Origin: Gracilaria gracilis
Taxonomy: Eukaryota; Rhodophyta; Florideophyceae; Gracilariales; Gracilariaceae
Direction of reading: 5' to 3'
NCBI GenBank assembly: GCA_030374805.1
Contig: JARGSG010000059.1
Coordinates: 186,001 to 250,000 of the forward strand
DNA: 64,000 nucleotides
Positions within the stretch are counted from its first letter, which is position 1. Each line of letters starts with the position of its first letter. Below are positions 32,271 through 45,100 of this stretch, piece after piece. The translations under genes and the position numbers were made by a program. The notes below the pieces were generated by a model that worked only from the letters and a program-made list of their open reading frames with translations, was not told the DNA's origin and made no database searches.

Positions 32271-33733
32271 GATTGGGGGTATCTAGGTCGGCTATTTGCA
32301 ACTGCGTGTGGGAATTCTTGATACGCTGTGTGCGCCGGCGACATTCCCGAGCAGTGAGTACGAGCGATGACCACAAGCTGTCAGTACAGGTTTACTGTCA
32401 AGTTGCTTCGCAAAGTGTGATTTCAGAACCAATGTTTCTGTTTATATTGCGTAGTATAATCTGGGACTGTAAGCCTTGCTGTGAATCTTATTCTGTGATT
32501 TCAGGAGTCGCCCATTATACCAGTCATACTTTCGAGCCGTAGTGTATATACTGAATGAGAACACAATTTTGATATGAAAAACAGTGTGGGTGATGACAAA
32601 CCCAGGGACGGGGGGACACAAACACAAAGCGAACGGGACACAACAGAACATGCTCTCGAGAGTACCAGCCCAACACGCTGTGTAGCGGTAGTAGGCAAGA
32701 GCCCGTAGTAAACACACAAAGTGCACAAGGTAGCAACTAGAAAGCGGAGACGTGTAGCAGACAGAAACCACAGCACGACCAAAACTATAGGTCTAGTGCT
32801 GGCAGAAGCTAACACGAAACGACAACAGAGAAGCAGCAGCTCCCTCTCGCAGACCCAAACGTAGGTCACCTGCGGGGAACAACGCTTCCAGAGTCGAGGC
32901 ACAAAAAATACCCAAGCAAGGGGTAGTGCACTTCGGGCCCTGTCGTGAAAAGCGGGAGACCAAGCCGCCAAAGAGGAAAGAAAAGGCTGAAGAGAGGGGA
33001 TAAAACGACAGAGGGAAGCAAGACAGAGTTTGCTGTGAAGGAAGGTGGGGGGTCGTTCAGGAAGGGAAAGTGATCTGGCCGGAGTTGGTCGACATGCGAC
33101 CGCTCTGGCCCTTTTATAGGCAATCAAACCTTCCAAACTAGACTCTAAACGCATTTCTACCTACAACAACCAATGAGCTGGCCACTACTGCAACATATCC
33201 CCCGTCTCTGCCACTCACCGCAGAGGTAGTTGCGCTTAAGTAGACAGGGGAGCCGGCGAGGACCATGCGGAGCACCATGCGTAGAAAACTAAAATATCCA
33301 GAAAATATCCAAGTAGAGAAACTTGTAGAATTACATTTGTGTCCAACACGTCCACCACACACGCTGCACGGAAACACGTGCCACACTGAAAGTGATTTTA
33401 CAGTCCCCGAAATCCAAATGGATCCAGAAAGCATTAGGCTGATAGCTCGTAGAAAAAAAGGCCTCACGTATCCAGAGTCCACTGGCTGATTCTACACTGT
33501 AAACAGCGTAACAAGCCTAACCAAGACCACAAAACGCACGCGTACCGCGTCAGATATTGATACAGTAAGCAACGAAATTTCTATAAGACCACGAAGCTTT
33601 ATAAAGACCTTAACATTGTTTAAACCATGAAACGTAAACGAAAAGCGCGCTACAATTCAAACGTAGTACATGCAAAAGCAGAGCTTTTCTTCGTGCATTG
33701 CGTCCATTTTCTTTCCTCCCATCGCCGCTAACA
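32271..33733. other. Intergenic; possible LTR-like segment
   Basis: No gene that I trust. On the minus strand, CCTATAAAAGGGCC at about 33107-33120 is a good TATA box followed by a pyrimidine-rich stretch, an LTR-like or promoter-like layout, but no matching downstream gene or terminal TG...CA with duplication was found. A 74-codon plus ORF at 33265-33489 is protein-like but unassigned. Confidence 0.3.
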
Positions 33734-34732
33734 ATGCCGAGAGGTCCCCAACTCACCGACGCCGAGAAAACGGAGATTCTCGCACACCATTCCCATGGAA
33801 TGTCTCAACGACACATCGCGGAAGAGGTCAAACGCAGCCGTAGCTGTATACAAAAGTTTCTGAGCCGTCCACATCCATCCCAACAACGGCAATTCAAACC
33901 CCGCAACCAGAAGCGCACCGCGAAAGCAACAAGGCTAATTATTCGACAGGCCGCAAGGACCAGGTGCAGTGCTTCTGACCTCCAACGACAATACGATTTG
34001 CCGGTCTCCGTCCGCCACGTACAACAGGTGTTAAACAGCGTGCCCTATCTCAAATACCAAAAGATGCCAAAGGGTCCATACCTCAACAAAAGTCACAAAG
34101 TTTTCCGCCTTGAATGGACAAAGTCAAAGCTTGACTTCGGCGCTATAAAATGGAAACGAGTTGTGTTTTGCGATGAAAAGAAGTCCAACCTCGACGGCCC
34201 GGATGGTCTGGCGTGCTACTGGCACGATCTGCGCACCACGCCAGAGATTTTCTCGAAGAGGCATCAGGGAGGGAAATTGTTGATGATCTGGGGAGCTATT
34301 TCCTACCACGGACTTTCCGAGTTAGATGGAATTCATGGCACACAGAACTCTGAGAAGTATTGTGAGACTCTGGAGCGTTTGCTACTACCTTTTGTGGCAG
34401 AAACATTGGGGAAACGTTGGACTTTACAACAACACAATGCTACTATCCACCGGTCGAATTACACAAAAAGTTGGTTGGAGGAGAAGGAGGTTGATGTTTA
34501 AGATTGGGCTGCAATGTCCCCAGACCTCAACCTAATTGAGAACGTCTGGGGACACATGGCGAGGGAAGTGTATCGCGAAGGAAGGCAGTGTGAGTCTTTG
34601 GAAAGTTTGGCGGAAGCTGTGGTTGCTGCGTGGTCTGGAATAACTCTAAACTACATCCGAAGGCTTTACAACTCTATGCCGCGTCGTCTTGTTTCTGTTA
34701 TAGAGTCTAAGGGATCGTCGACTACCTATTAA
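33734..34732 (+). pseudogene. Second Tc1-type transposase, catalytically dead
   Basis: ATG 33734 (MPRGPQLTDAEKTEILAHH). HTH: GMSQRHIAEEVKRSRSCIQKF. First catalytic Asp in VVFCDEKKSNLDGPDG. At the second Asp position the sequence reads LQQHNATIHRS where the family has QxDN, so Asp is replaced by His. Third Glu in SPDLNLIENVWGHM. An in-frame TAA at 34499-34501 (VDV stop DWAAM) fits a CAA-to-TAA change. It stops at 34730-34732. This is a different subfamily from the copy at 26725. Confidence 0.85.
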
Positions 34733-35203
34733 GCTCGTAAAGTATAAAGAATTGTTTTGGTCTTTATAATATTGCGTGGCTCTATCAGACTTTCGTGTGA
34801 TCTATGCAGCACTACGATGTTATTCTGTGCTTTAAACTGTGGTTTTGCACAATGTATGGAAGCACTCGTGTGCGAGCTGTAGCCTACGCACGTTGTTTGG
34901 GCTTACATCTAGCCCAGTACGCTACAATCTATGGTTAAAGATGTGGATCCTTTTCAGTTTCGCAGACTGTACAAGTGGCTTTTGTCAATAAAAATACCGC
35001 GCGCGTATATTTTTGACGACAATTGTATATCGCGAGATCACTGTAGCAAGCTTCTAACAATCAATCCGATTTCCCTCTTTACAGCAGCGATGCAACGCAC
35101 GGCCGGTGCACCAGATAAGCTACACTCAACAAGCTGTTAGAATAGTCACCCCTAAACTCAAGTTATTTCACTCCCATCATTATCATCGAAGTCGCGCACC
35201 CGT
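34733..35203. other. Intergenic between Tc1 copy and GH36 gene
   Basis: Nothing coding. GTATATTTTTGACGAC at about 35005-35022 matches the inverted-repeat motif of the first Tc1 copy. This side is also the 3' flank of the minus-strand alpha-galactosidase. Confidence 0.4.
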
Positions 35204-38200
35204 TCAGTTGGGCATGCCCGTGAACGTCACCATCTTATGATCCTCCTCCGCGATTACTTCAAACAGCACAGAGTCCGCATCGAAAATGAACTTCACCGGC
35301 AGCCCGGCGTCCTGCAGCGTCTTGCCCGTCACCGTCAGCACCTCACCGTACTGATACACGCCGCCCGGCATATGGTCGATCGCACCCGTATCACTATTCC
35401 TCACCACCGTGCCAGGACACAACTCCTCCACCTGGTACTTGACGTCCGGCAGCAACCCGCGCAGCTTGAGACGCGGTAGTAATCGACCCACCACCCGTCG
35501 TACATTGATCGCCATCACCACAGCGCGTCGCTTGTCACGCGCCACAAACATCCACGCGCCCGAGTCCGACTTGAACGGCGACCACAGTCGGTACATATCG
35601 CCCTCGTACACCAACGATGCCACGCGTTTGTGCAGGTCGATGTACCCCTTCACCTCGCTCACCTGCTCCGGCGAGAACCCTCGCGGATCCAGCTCGTACC
35701 CAAACGTCCCAGACATGGCCACCACAGACCTCGTCTTCATCGGCGTTGAACGCAGCGTCTGATGGTTTGGTATCATCGACACGTGAGCGCCCATTGCGCA
35801 ACACGGGTACGCCAGTGACGTTCCGTACTGGATGGACGTTCGTGACAGCGCGTCTGTGTTATCGGACGTCCAGATTTGCGGCGAAAAGTACAGGAATCCG
35901 GCATCGAATCGACCGCCACCTCCAGAACAACTTTCGAACAGTACATTCGGGAACGCCTCAGTCAGTCGCCCAAACACTTCGTACACGCCAAGAATGAATC
36001 GATGTGCAATCTCGCCTTGTCTGTCCCTGTGCCACTCCTGGGAGAACACCTCAGTCAAATGACGATTCATATCCCACTTGACGTACTCGATGTTTGCCGA
36101 ATTCAACAATTCATACAGTTGTTGGTAGATGTGGTCTCGCACAACCTTTCTAGAAAAGTCAAGCACCAACTGATTACGACCTTTTGTCAGGTTTCTTGAC
36201 GGCACGCACAAGCACCAATCAGGGTGTGCTTCGTATAGCTTACTCTTCAACGACACCATTTCCGGCTCAACCCAGATACCGAACTTGACTCCAACTTCAT
36301 TTACGGCCCGTGCGATTCCCTTGATGCCGAGAGGGAACTTCTTCTTGTTGGGGTACCAATCTCCAAGTCCACTCTGTGTGTCATTTCGCTCCCCAAACCA
36401 TCCATCATCGAGAACGATCAACTCGATATTTGCTAGACATGCAGCGCGAGCAATTTCAACCACAATCTCATGATTTACATCAAAGTATGCAGCTTCCCAC
36501 GTGTTGAGCAGAACGGGCGGAACTTTGTACCTCCACTCCCGAGGCATGAGCCGCTCACGGAACGCTCTATGCAGCGTCCGTGAAAGCCCACCCATACCTT
36601 CATTACTGTATGACATAACCACTTCGGGCGTATGGAACGTATTGGATACCTTGTTGGTATCGAGATGCCACGTGAAGTCATCCGGGTTAATGCCCATGTT
36701 CACGCGAAGACGGCCGTACTCCGTAATTTCACAGGTCGCAGCAAAATTACCCGAGTACACCAACGTGAAACTGAAGCAGTCGCCATGATCCTCAGACGCC
36801 TCCTCTTCTGGATGGATCACAATGTGAGGGTTGAACTGATGGGAGCTTGCACCCCTGTTGGACTTCACAACGTTGGTACCGTAATCCAACTTCTGAGTGA
36901 TAATGTCTCGCTCCCGGGCCCAACCACCAGCAAGGTGTGTCATGTAGTACTGCGACTGAGCATCAAAATCAAACGTGCCAGACACAACATGTTTCAAGGT
37001 GATGGGATGGTCCCCAGAATTGATCACGACGGTGCGACGTGTGATAATATCGTAGTCATGCATAACGGTATAGTGTAACAGAAAGCGCAGCTTCGTAACA
37101 ACGTCCTCCATTTCCACAATAAGGGTAGTTGCCTCTTCCATATTATCAACGTAGATAGCTGGCATAGGAGGGGGCATCAACACCTTCCCTTGAACAATGC
37201 GGTGCCTCTTGTATGCTAGCGGACATACAGATGAACCATCAGTAGAAAAGGTAACCTTGAAAGAAGGATTACGATAATCACCAGTACCCTGATCCGAAAA
37301 TTCCATCAACTTGGTGTTCTTGCCCAGTATCTCAGGATCCAAAGTGCCCCAGTTGGTGGCTTGTTCGTACTGAGTGAGATCTACATAAGAACCAGCAATG
37401 GGACTAGGTGTAGAACTAGGAACGCGACGAAAGCCACTCATGCTGGTGGACGCAGTTATACCGCGGTCGGACGGATCTGCCGCAAGCGCACTAGACGGAG
37501 GCAATCCCCTCGCAGGTCTAGTGAGCGAGGCGAAAGAAACATTGCGACCGAGCGCAGCCACATTTACCATACTAGCAGCTCCAGGAGACCTCTTCATACC
37601 AATGCCATGCGTGCGAGCTGCGGGCATCTTCGCACGGTCTGGGAAAGCGTCCTGAGGGACAACTTGAGGTACAACAGCTTCCCCAGCGTCAACAGCATCC
37701 GGAGATTCATTGGCGTCTTTGGACATCTGCAGAGCCTCGGCGACAATGTTGTCGGAGAGGTCGCGATTGAGATCTCCGCCGCGGTTGCGCTCACGGTGCC
37801 ACAGACGCCATGAAGCATTCTCTAGACGACGGTATCGCTTGTCACTCTCGGGATGCTCGTCGTCGCGCGTCTTTGTCTTTGTGAAGACTTTCCACTTTTC
37901 GGAGATTTCATGCTCATTGCTGAGGTCGTCCAGTTCATCCAGCCCCATGACCTTGGCCATGACCTTCGACATGTCGGTCTCCGTGGTGGACACGGTGCCC
38001 CTCGGATCGAAGGGAGTGGGCACATGCGATCGAACGAGGTAGGTAATGTCATCGGAGGGCGGCAACGGCATACCCCAGTACAAATGCTCCAAATTCTTAG
38101 CATCGTCCACTCTGAACACGTACAAGGAATTCTTGCAGCGCAAGCGGAAAAGACGCAGGTTGGGGTCGTAGTACACTCCGGGCTGATCCTTCACCTTGTC

Positions 38201-38227
38201 GTCGAGCGAAGGATCCGCGGACGCCAT
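35204..38227 (-). CDS. GH36 alpha-galactosidase
   Basis: Hydrolyses terminal alpha-1,6-linked galactose; in red algae a natural cytosolic substrate would be floridoside. I start at ATG 38227, in good context (GCCATGGCG); the frame runs 8 codons upstream only from a TTG. The 1007-residue product is longer than the usual 700-750. The N-terminal beta-domain begins near residue 15 (VYYDPNLRLFRL). A Ser/Ala/Pro-rich insertion covers about 110-285. Then follow VLLNTWEAAYFDVN (about 571-586), VLDDGWFGERND, GIWVEPEMVS, the nucleophile Asp in YVKWDMNRHL (about 719), and the acid/base Asp in FESCSGGGGRFDAG...TSDNTDALSR (about 789). No signal peptide is seen. It is single-exon and divergent from the Pol epsilon gene. 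The catalytic set is intact. Confidence 0.93.
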   Translation of the reverse strand: MASADPSLDDKVKDQPGVYYDPNLRLFRLRCKNSLYVFRVDDAKNLEHLYWGMPLPPSDDITYLVRSHVPTPFDPRGTVSTTETDMSKVMAKVMGLDELDDLSNEHEISEKWKVFTKTKTRDDEHPESDKRYRRLENASWRLWHRERNRGGDLNRDLSDNIVAEALQMSKDANESPDAVDAGEAVVPQVVPQDAFPDRAKMPAARTHGIGMKRSPGAASMVNVAALGRNVSFASLTRPARGLPPSSALAADPSDRGITASTSMSGFRRVPSSTPSPIAGSYVDLTQYEQATNWGTLDPEILGKNTKLMEFSDQGTGDYRNPSFKVTFSTDGSSVCPLAYKRHRIVQGKVLMPPPMPAIYVDNMEEATTLIVEMEDVVTKLRFLLHYTVMHDYDIITRRTVVINSGDHPITLKHVVSGTFDFDAQSQYYMTHLAGGWARERDIITQKLDYGTNVVKSNRGASSHQFNPHIVIHPEEEASEDHGDCFSFTLVYSGNFAATCEITEYGRLRVNMGINPDDFTWHLDTNKVSNTFHTPEVVMSYSNEGMGGLSRTLHRAFRERLMPREWRYKVPPVLLNTWEAAYFDVNHEIVVEIARAACLANIELIVLDDGWFGERNDTQSGLGDWYPNKKKFPLGIKGIARAVNEVGVKFGIWVEPEMVSLKSKLYEAHPDWCLCVPSRNLTKGRNQLVLDFSRKVVRDHIYQQLYELLNSANIEYVKWDMNRHLTEVFSQEWHRDRQGEIAHRFILGVYEVFGRLTEAFPNVLFESCSGGGGRFDAGFLYFSPQIWTSDNTDALSRTSIQYGTSLAYPCCAMGAHVSMIPNHQTLRSTPMKTRSVVAMSGTFGYELDPRGFSPEQVSEVKGYIDLHKRVASLVYEGDMYRLWSPFKSDSGAWMFVARDKRRAVVMAINVRRVVGRLLPRLKLRGLLPDVKYQVEELCPGTVVRNSDTGAIDHMPGGVYQYGEVLTVTGKTLQDAGLPVKFIFDADSVLFEVIAEEDHKMVTFTGMPN

Positions 38228-38486
38228 GGCGAGTTGAATTTTTGAGGGCAAGGAGCGAGTGGACGGTATGCACTCGGCGGATCAAGGATGGAAGCAAGCG
38301 CACAGAGGGCGTGGAGCGCTCCTTAAATGGGGCGGGACGTTGATTGCCGGCGAAAAGCAAACAACAATCAAAAGGGAAGCACGTCGCGACAGTGGGTGTT
38401 GGCCCAACGACGAGGCAACAAGCGGCGCAAGCGGCACAAGCGCTTAACCTAAAACTTAGATGACGGGGCCGTCAAGCGGGCGGGCG

Positions 38487-38530
<44 letters not shown>

Positions 38531-39196
38531 AGGGGGGGGTAGGGCCTCACAACAAGCGCCGTCGTTGTCATGCACACCCGAGCGCCGACGAGTGGAAACA
38601 GTTGCGATCAGCGCGCCGTGCGCGAGCGATTCACCCGCAGTCGTCAGCAGCGGAGAAACGCGCGGCGGCCGCCGCCACTGCACCCCCCGCCGCTACGCAG
38701 ACATCGGCCCCCACCGGGTGGGGTGGGGTGGGGCCCGGCCCACCCCGGTGCTGGTTGCTGACAGCTCAGCTGTAGGATCGCGGAGAAACTGCGCGCATGA
38801 CCGCCGGGAAGAAGAAGTGGAAGAAGGCGCCGCGCGTGCGCCGCGCGTGCGCCGCGCGTGCCGCCGCACGCTGCACTGCGCCGTTGTCGTGAATCAAAAT
38901 GTCCCGCGCGCTGGCCGCGTGGCACACGTGGGCGCTTGCTCTTTTGGCGCGAAAAGACGCGCGCCGAATGCGAAACGGTAATGGCAACGCCGAAGGGCCG
39001 CGCGCCATTGCGCGTGCTCCCCGCGCGATTGCCGCCGCGCGCCGCGACCCGCCACGCAGAGCGTCTGCGCACTTGTCCGTCCCACACACTCCGTGCGCCG
39101 CCACCACCACCACCACCACCACGACGCCCACTTCGACACAGGCGCCCACCACTTTCACTTCCCACCCCCTCCATCAACCCCATCACCGCCGCCCCA
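38228..39196. promoter_or_regulatory. Divergent intergenic region (GH36 / Pol epsilon) with poly-G tract
   Basis: The two ATGs point away from each other over 969 bases, so this must hold both promoters and leaders. A homopolymer of 42 G occupies 38488-38529, followed by AA and eight more G, on the plus strand. Downstream is GC-rich DNA with CGCGCGTGCGC-type repeats (38829-38870). Open frames through it are low-complexity artefacts. The Pol epsilon frame is open for 113 codons above its chosen ATG. Confidence 0.6.
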
Positions 39197-42100
39197 ATGG
39201 GCAACTTCCGCAACCGCAACCGCCGCTCGTACCGCTCCGCCTTCCGCCCCGGCACCGCGCTCAATGCCGACGCACAGCCCGCCGCGCACAAGCAGCGCCG
39301 CGCGCAGCAGCTGCTGCAAGATGCCGCCATGGGCTTCGAGCAGCTGCCGCCGGGCTCCAAGCCGCGCGTCGGCTGGCTGCTCAACATGGTGCCCACCGTC
39401 GTACAGGAGCCACTCACCAACAGGCCCGTGCAGGCCGTAGACCTCTTCTTCATCACGGACGACCACACCTCTGACTTTCGCGCCTCCATCATTGCGCGCC
39501 CTTACATGTACCTTGCCGTCGTGCCCGCGCTGCTGCGCGAGGTGGAGATTGCGTTGCGTCGACGCTTTCCCGACGTTGTGGCGGAGCTGTCTGTCGTGCA
39601 TTTGGAGGACATTTCCGCCCCCAATCACCTGGCGCTGCCGGAGGGGCGCCCGTTTCTCAAGCTGGAGGCGCGCACGTCCGCAGAGTTGTACTTGTTGCGC
39701 AAGTCGTTGATGCCCATCATTCAGCGCAACGTGGAGCGCAACAACAGGAATGCGGCGCTTAGTGCTATGGTTCAAGATGGCTTTGCCGCTCCTTCGGATC
39801 CGCTGGATGCTGTGCTGGAGATGCGTGAGTATGACGTGGCTGCCGTCAATCGACTGGCTATCGACAAGAAGATCAATGTTGGCTACTGGTATAGCGTCAC
39901 TCCGGGCGGCGACAATCGGTCCAGCGCACGGTCGCAACGCCATGTGCTTCATGATCAAGATGCAGAGCCTGATGTGCAACTAGATCCCGACATGAATGAG
40001 GGTAGTGCGAACGACTTCTTCAGTGCGCATTTAACTCGACTCTCTGAGATTGTGGAGCGAGCGTCTCCCGTCGTGTTTGCGTTCGATATTGAATGTACGA
40101 AGAAGCCGCTCAAATTCCCGGACGCCGAGGCTGGTGATCAGGTGATGATGATCTCGTGGATGGTTGACGGCAAGGGCTTTTTGGGTATAAACCGTGAGGC
40201 TGTGTCCAAGGACATTGAAGACTTTGAATATCGGCCACATCCCGAGTACCATGGTCACTTTGAAGTGTATAATGAACCCAATGAAAAGTCTTTGTTGCAA
40301 AGGTTCTTTAGCGAGGTGCGACTTGCCGCTCCACGCGTGTTTGTCACGTACAATGGAGATTTCTTTGACTGGCCGTTTGTTGAAACTCGGGCGTCCATGT
40401 TGGGTATGGACATGAGCGAAGAGATTGGCATTCGGTGTGAGACTGATCTTCGAATGATTAAGCAGACGGACGGAAGGTCGGCCGTTCATATGGATGTTTT
40501 CCACTGGGTCAATCGAGATTCTTACCTTCCGCAAGGGTCGCGTGGCTTGAAGGCCGTTACCAGAGTGTTGCTCGGCTTCGAGCCGGAAGAGATTCCACCA
40601 GAAGAGATGATGGCTGCTGCCATAGAGCGACCGGATGAGATGGCAAAGTACTCGGTATCCGATGCCGTTTGTACGTATCACCTCTATATGAAATATGTAC
40701 ATCCGTTTATCTTCTCACTGTGTAACATCATCCCTCTCAACCCTGATGATGTTCTGCGCAAGGGGTCTGGTACCTTGTGCGAAATGTTGCTCATGTGCCA
40801 GGCTCGTGATAGGCATATTGTGGCCCCAAACAAGCACAATGGCAGCGCAATTGGAAAGCTTACCGAAGATGGTCACGTTCTTGAATCTGAGACCTACATT
40901 GGTGGGCACGTGGAAGCCATACGAACGGGTGTGTACCGAAGTGACCTGCCACTCTCCTTTAACATCGACGTCTCTGCTTTGGACGACTTGGAAAGGTCCT
41001 TGGATGATACTCTTCGGTTTGCGATCAGCGTAGAGAACAAGACGCCCATCGAGGACGTAACGAACTATGAAGATATCCGAGCGCAAATTCTCAAAGAGCT
41101 ACGGGAACTACGGGAAAAGCCTTCGCGGACAGAAAAGCCGCGCATCTACCATCTGGATGTGTCCGCAATGTATCCCAATATCATTTTGACGAACCGTCTT
41201 CAACCCCACGCAATTGTCACACCTGCCCAGTGCGCTGCATGTGACTTCAACGGCATGTCGGAGTGTCAACGCGACATGGAATGGACCTGGCGAGGTGAGC
41301 ACTATCCGGCCTCACGCGGAGAGGCAGAAATGATTCAGAGAAGAACCGCCCAGGAGCAACGAGATGCAGAACTACGCGCTGCTGCTGAGGCAGCAAAATC
41401 AGCCGAGAATGATGATGACGATAGAAGGTACACTTCGCGGTACAGAAAGCGCCACTCCCCCGTCAAGGATCCGAAGACAACACGGGATTCTTCAGCCATT
41501 CCAAATTTTAATGACGAAGAAGCCCGTAAGGATGTGGTGTTTAGATCTCGTTTAAAGGAGTACTGCCGCCGTAACTATTCGAAGACGGTGGAGACCAGAG
41601 TCGTTCCGAAAACGGCGACCATCTGTCAACGAGAGAACCCCTTTTATGTAGATACCGTGCGTGCATTTCGAGATCGAAGATACGAATACAAGGGGCTTTT
41701 GAAGAAGCAGAAGAAACTGAAAGTTGAAGCAAAGCAGTCCGGAGACGTCGATGCTCTTAAGTCCGCAGAGAAGCTTGTTGTCTTGTACGACTCCCTTCAA
41801 CTTGCACACAAGTGCATTTTGAATTCGTTCTATGGTTACGTAATGAGAAAGGGCGCTCGGTGGTATTCCATGGAGATGGCAGGAGTCGTCACCAATACTG
41901 GTGGACTCATAATTCGCAGAGCCCGAGAATTCATAGACAAAGTTGGACTTCCTCTCGAACTCGACACAGATGGTATTTGGTGTGTACTACCTGTATCTTT
42001 TCCAGAGAACTTTTCGTTCACCACAAAATCTGGGAAGAAGATTACTGTCAATTATATATGCTCTGTGTTCAACGCAGATGTGGCCGACAATTTCACAAAC

Positions 42101-45100
42101 CATCAGTATCAAGATCTAGTGGACCCCGAAACATTCGAGTACGAGCAGAGGAGTGAATGTTCGATCCTTTTCGAAGTCGACGGCCCATATCGTGCAATGG
42201 TCTTACCGGCCTCCTTGGAGGAAGGCAAAAGCATCAAGAAGCGCTATGCGGTCTTCAATGACGACGGTTCTCTTGCTGAATTGAAGGGCTTTGAAATCAA
42301 GAGAAGGGGAGAGTTGAAGTTGATTAAGCAGTTTCAGGGAGAAATCTTCGAGCGCTTTCTGGAGGGGAACTCGATTTCTGGGTGCTATAGGCAAGTTGGC
42401 GTAACTTGCAACAAGTGGCTGGATATAATTACATCAAGGGGAGAGGGACTGTCTGATTCGCAGCTCTTAGAATTGTTGGTGGAGCAGAACAACATGAGTA
42501 AGCCATTGCAGGAGTATCTTCAAGCAGGGCAAAAGAGTTGCGCGATCACTTGCGCAGGCAGAATGCAGGAGTTTCTAGGGGCTGAGATAGTCAAAGACAA
42601 GGGCTTAGCTACCATGTACGTCATTGCACGAAAGCCAGAAGACACGCAGGTAACATCACGTGCGATTCCTGTACAAATCTTCGAGTTTCAGAAGGAAGTT
42701 GTGCGCAGAAGACTATTGAAGAAGTGGTTGAAATGTGCGGACAACGATGGTCTCGAACTACGTGAGTTACTTGACTGGGACTACTACAAGGGACGTCTCG
42801 CAAACGCCGTGCTCAAGATTGTCAGTATTCCAGCCGCTCTTCAGGCTGTTGAAAACCCAGTTCCAAGAATTGAGTATCCTCCATGGCTCGTGAAGAAATG
42901 CAAGGAGCTTGCAGATGTAAGGAAGCAACAGAAGCTCTCTTCGTTCTTCTCTGCCCTTCCGAAAGGCCAGCGGGCTAGAATGTCGAGTAAGTCGCTGCGG
43001 GACGCTATGGATGATACCGGTAGACTTGGCATCGATGATATTGAGGATCTACCCATCGGTGCCTGGACCACTGCTCGCGTTGCCAAACGACGAGCAAAGG
43101 CTGTAGTAACAAGGAGGCTGCGGAATGAGAGAGAGACCGTCAAGAAAACACGCAGCACTGGAGTTCATCCCGATGAATTGCTTCTCCGAAGCAAAGCCAA
43201 AGATCCCGGTGAGCGAGCGACACAGGGCCGCAACGCAATGCTGCAACTCATTCGAGCATCCCATCCTGATATTCGTTCGGATTATGCTGGCTGGGTTCGC
43301 TATGCTAAGCGAGTTTGGCGAGCACAACGTGGCATAAGAGTCCAACGATACGCAGGGAAAAGAACGATAGCCCAGGTTACAGGGGATGAAGCCGAACCTG
43401 ACACCGATGAGGAAAGGGCCCAAACGTCAAGTTCAACCGAGAAACCTTTCGGTGGGGAGTCATTCGCTAAGAAGTTTGGGTTGAGGCGGCCTCGAAAAAG
43501 ATGCAGATCTAGTAGTCTGACAACGATGGACTATGCTCCTGCGAATTTCATCATAGATCTTCGAAGAAGTACAACGCCGTATGACTTCTTCAAAAAGAAA
43601 AGTGTCCCACTTCTTGGACCTGGGATATACTGGCAGACTGTCGCGGTATCGCCTGTGGTGGAATCTCCTGGAGAATTTCGACTGTGGGTTCTCCCGGTCA
43701 AGAAAGAATCAAACCGGTTTGAAACTGGTCAACTCTACAGTATTCCGCTGCATGTGAAGAGAGTTCTTTATCTGAACTCAAAAACCAAGGATGCACCGGA
43801 CATACCAGGAGCTTCTTGTGGAACAGTCCGTGGAGTTACCTTGCCAAGATCCCGCGCAGTTCACCATCTTTTCCGTGTCCAGGTCTGCGAGGAGCGCTTC
43901 CAGCAAACTGACAAAGATGTTACTTCTCTTCTAACAGACGCTGGAACTGTTGACAGCGTGTACGGTACGCAAGGGCCATTGGATTATGAAACCATCGTAA
44001 CCCTCGGTACTCTATGCGCTCCACGCAAAGCTGCTGTTACCAACATGGGCACCAAGAAACTTTTGAGGAAAGGATTGAGTTTGGATGAAATCGTCCCGAA
44101 GAGCCCCGAAGCGGTCCCATATCTTCAAGATAAGCGAAGCAACTCTTCTGAAACTGTGCTACACCAAGCATTTCTTTACGGTTCGCATGCTATAGATGGA
44201 ACCTCACGTGCTATGTACGCGTTTATTGCTCCTGATGCGAAGGTTGCGCACATTATTGTCGTCACGCCGGCAGAGTCCGTGGCTCTCAATGTGAAGAGAA
44301 TATGGAGGAACATTCTAAAGGCCCGAAAAGAACAAGAGGAGCGCAATGAGGGAGAATCGTCGAAGAGATCCTGGCTGTCGATGGACTCTAAATTCACGGC
44401 GACTGCAGTGGGGACTCGGAGGGAGGCATGGGCAGAGCTACATAGATTACTGGCAAATTTGCGAGACGGTCCACGACTATCTGACAAACTGCGTTCTACA
44501 GGCTTGAAGACCATCCTACTTGCGCAATGGCCTGCGATGGACACGGCGATTGCCACAAGCGCCATGTTCGGTTCAAGGGAGAGGAAAGTGGATCTTCGTA
44601 GGAATCTTTCCGCGCTTCAAGAATGTATCCCAGCTACTCGGAGTTACCCCGTAATTCGGGTTCCAATCAATGCAGAAGACGGCAACTACTTGCCAGTTGG
44701 ATGGGAGCATAGGGCTGCAACCACGGCCTTGTCAAGGTATGCGGAAATCACAGATTGGCTCCCCAATCAGCTGCTCCTTTCACGATTTGCTGGCATCCCT
44801 ATCGGAAACATGTCATTGACGGATGTACACGCCCAGGCTCTTGACGTGCTTGTTGGGCGAGAGCTTATCAATCGGGATCATATTCTCTGGGCATCTACCT
44901 CTTCCCAACCTGATCTTGGTGGGCTTGAGGAAGATGATTGCAATTTGCAAAACGAGATGGTATCAGTCCCGGAGGTTACAAACGCAGGATCCTTCCGCAC
45001 GATTTGCATTGACACGGAACTGTCCAATCTGTCTATCGCCACTATCCTGTCTTCTTCATATGTGAATCAAGTCGAAGGCACTGATCTTGCGTTTGATGCC

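Noticed and set aside
32501-33154. Minus-strand ORF of 217 codons
   Set aside because: Cys/Leu/Ser-rich and starts in a TATA/leader-like segment; no family pattern.
38460-38981. Plus-strand ORF of 173 codons with a polyglycine run
   Set aside because: Created by the 42-G homopolymer; no protein features.
38858-39196. 113-codon N-terminal extension of Pol epsilon
   Set aside because: Arg/Pro-rich, begins at an arbitrary in-frame ATG, and unlike the family, whose usual start fits ATG 39197.
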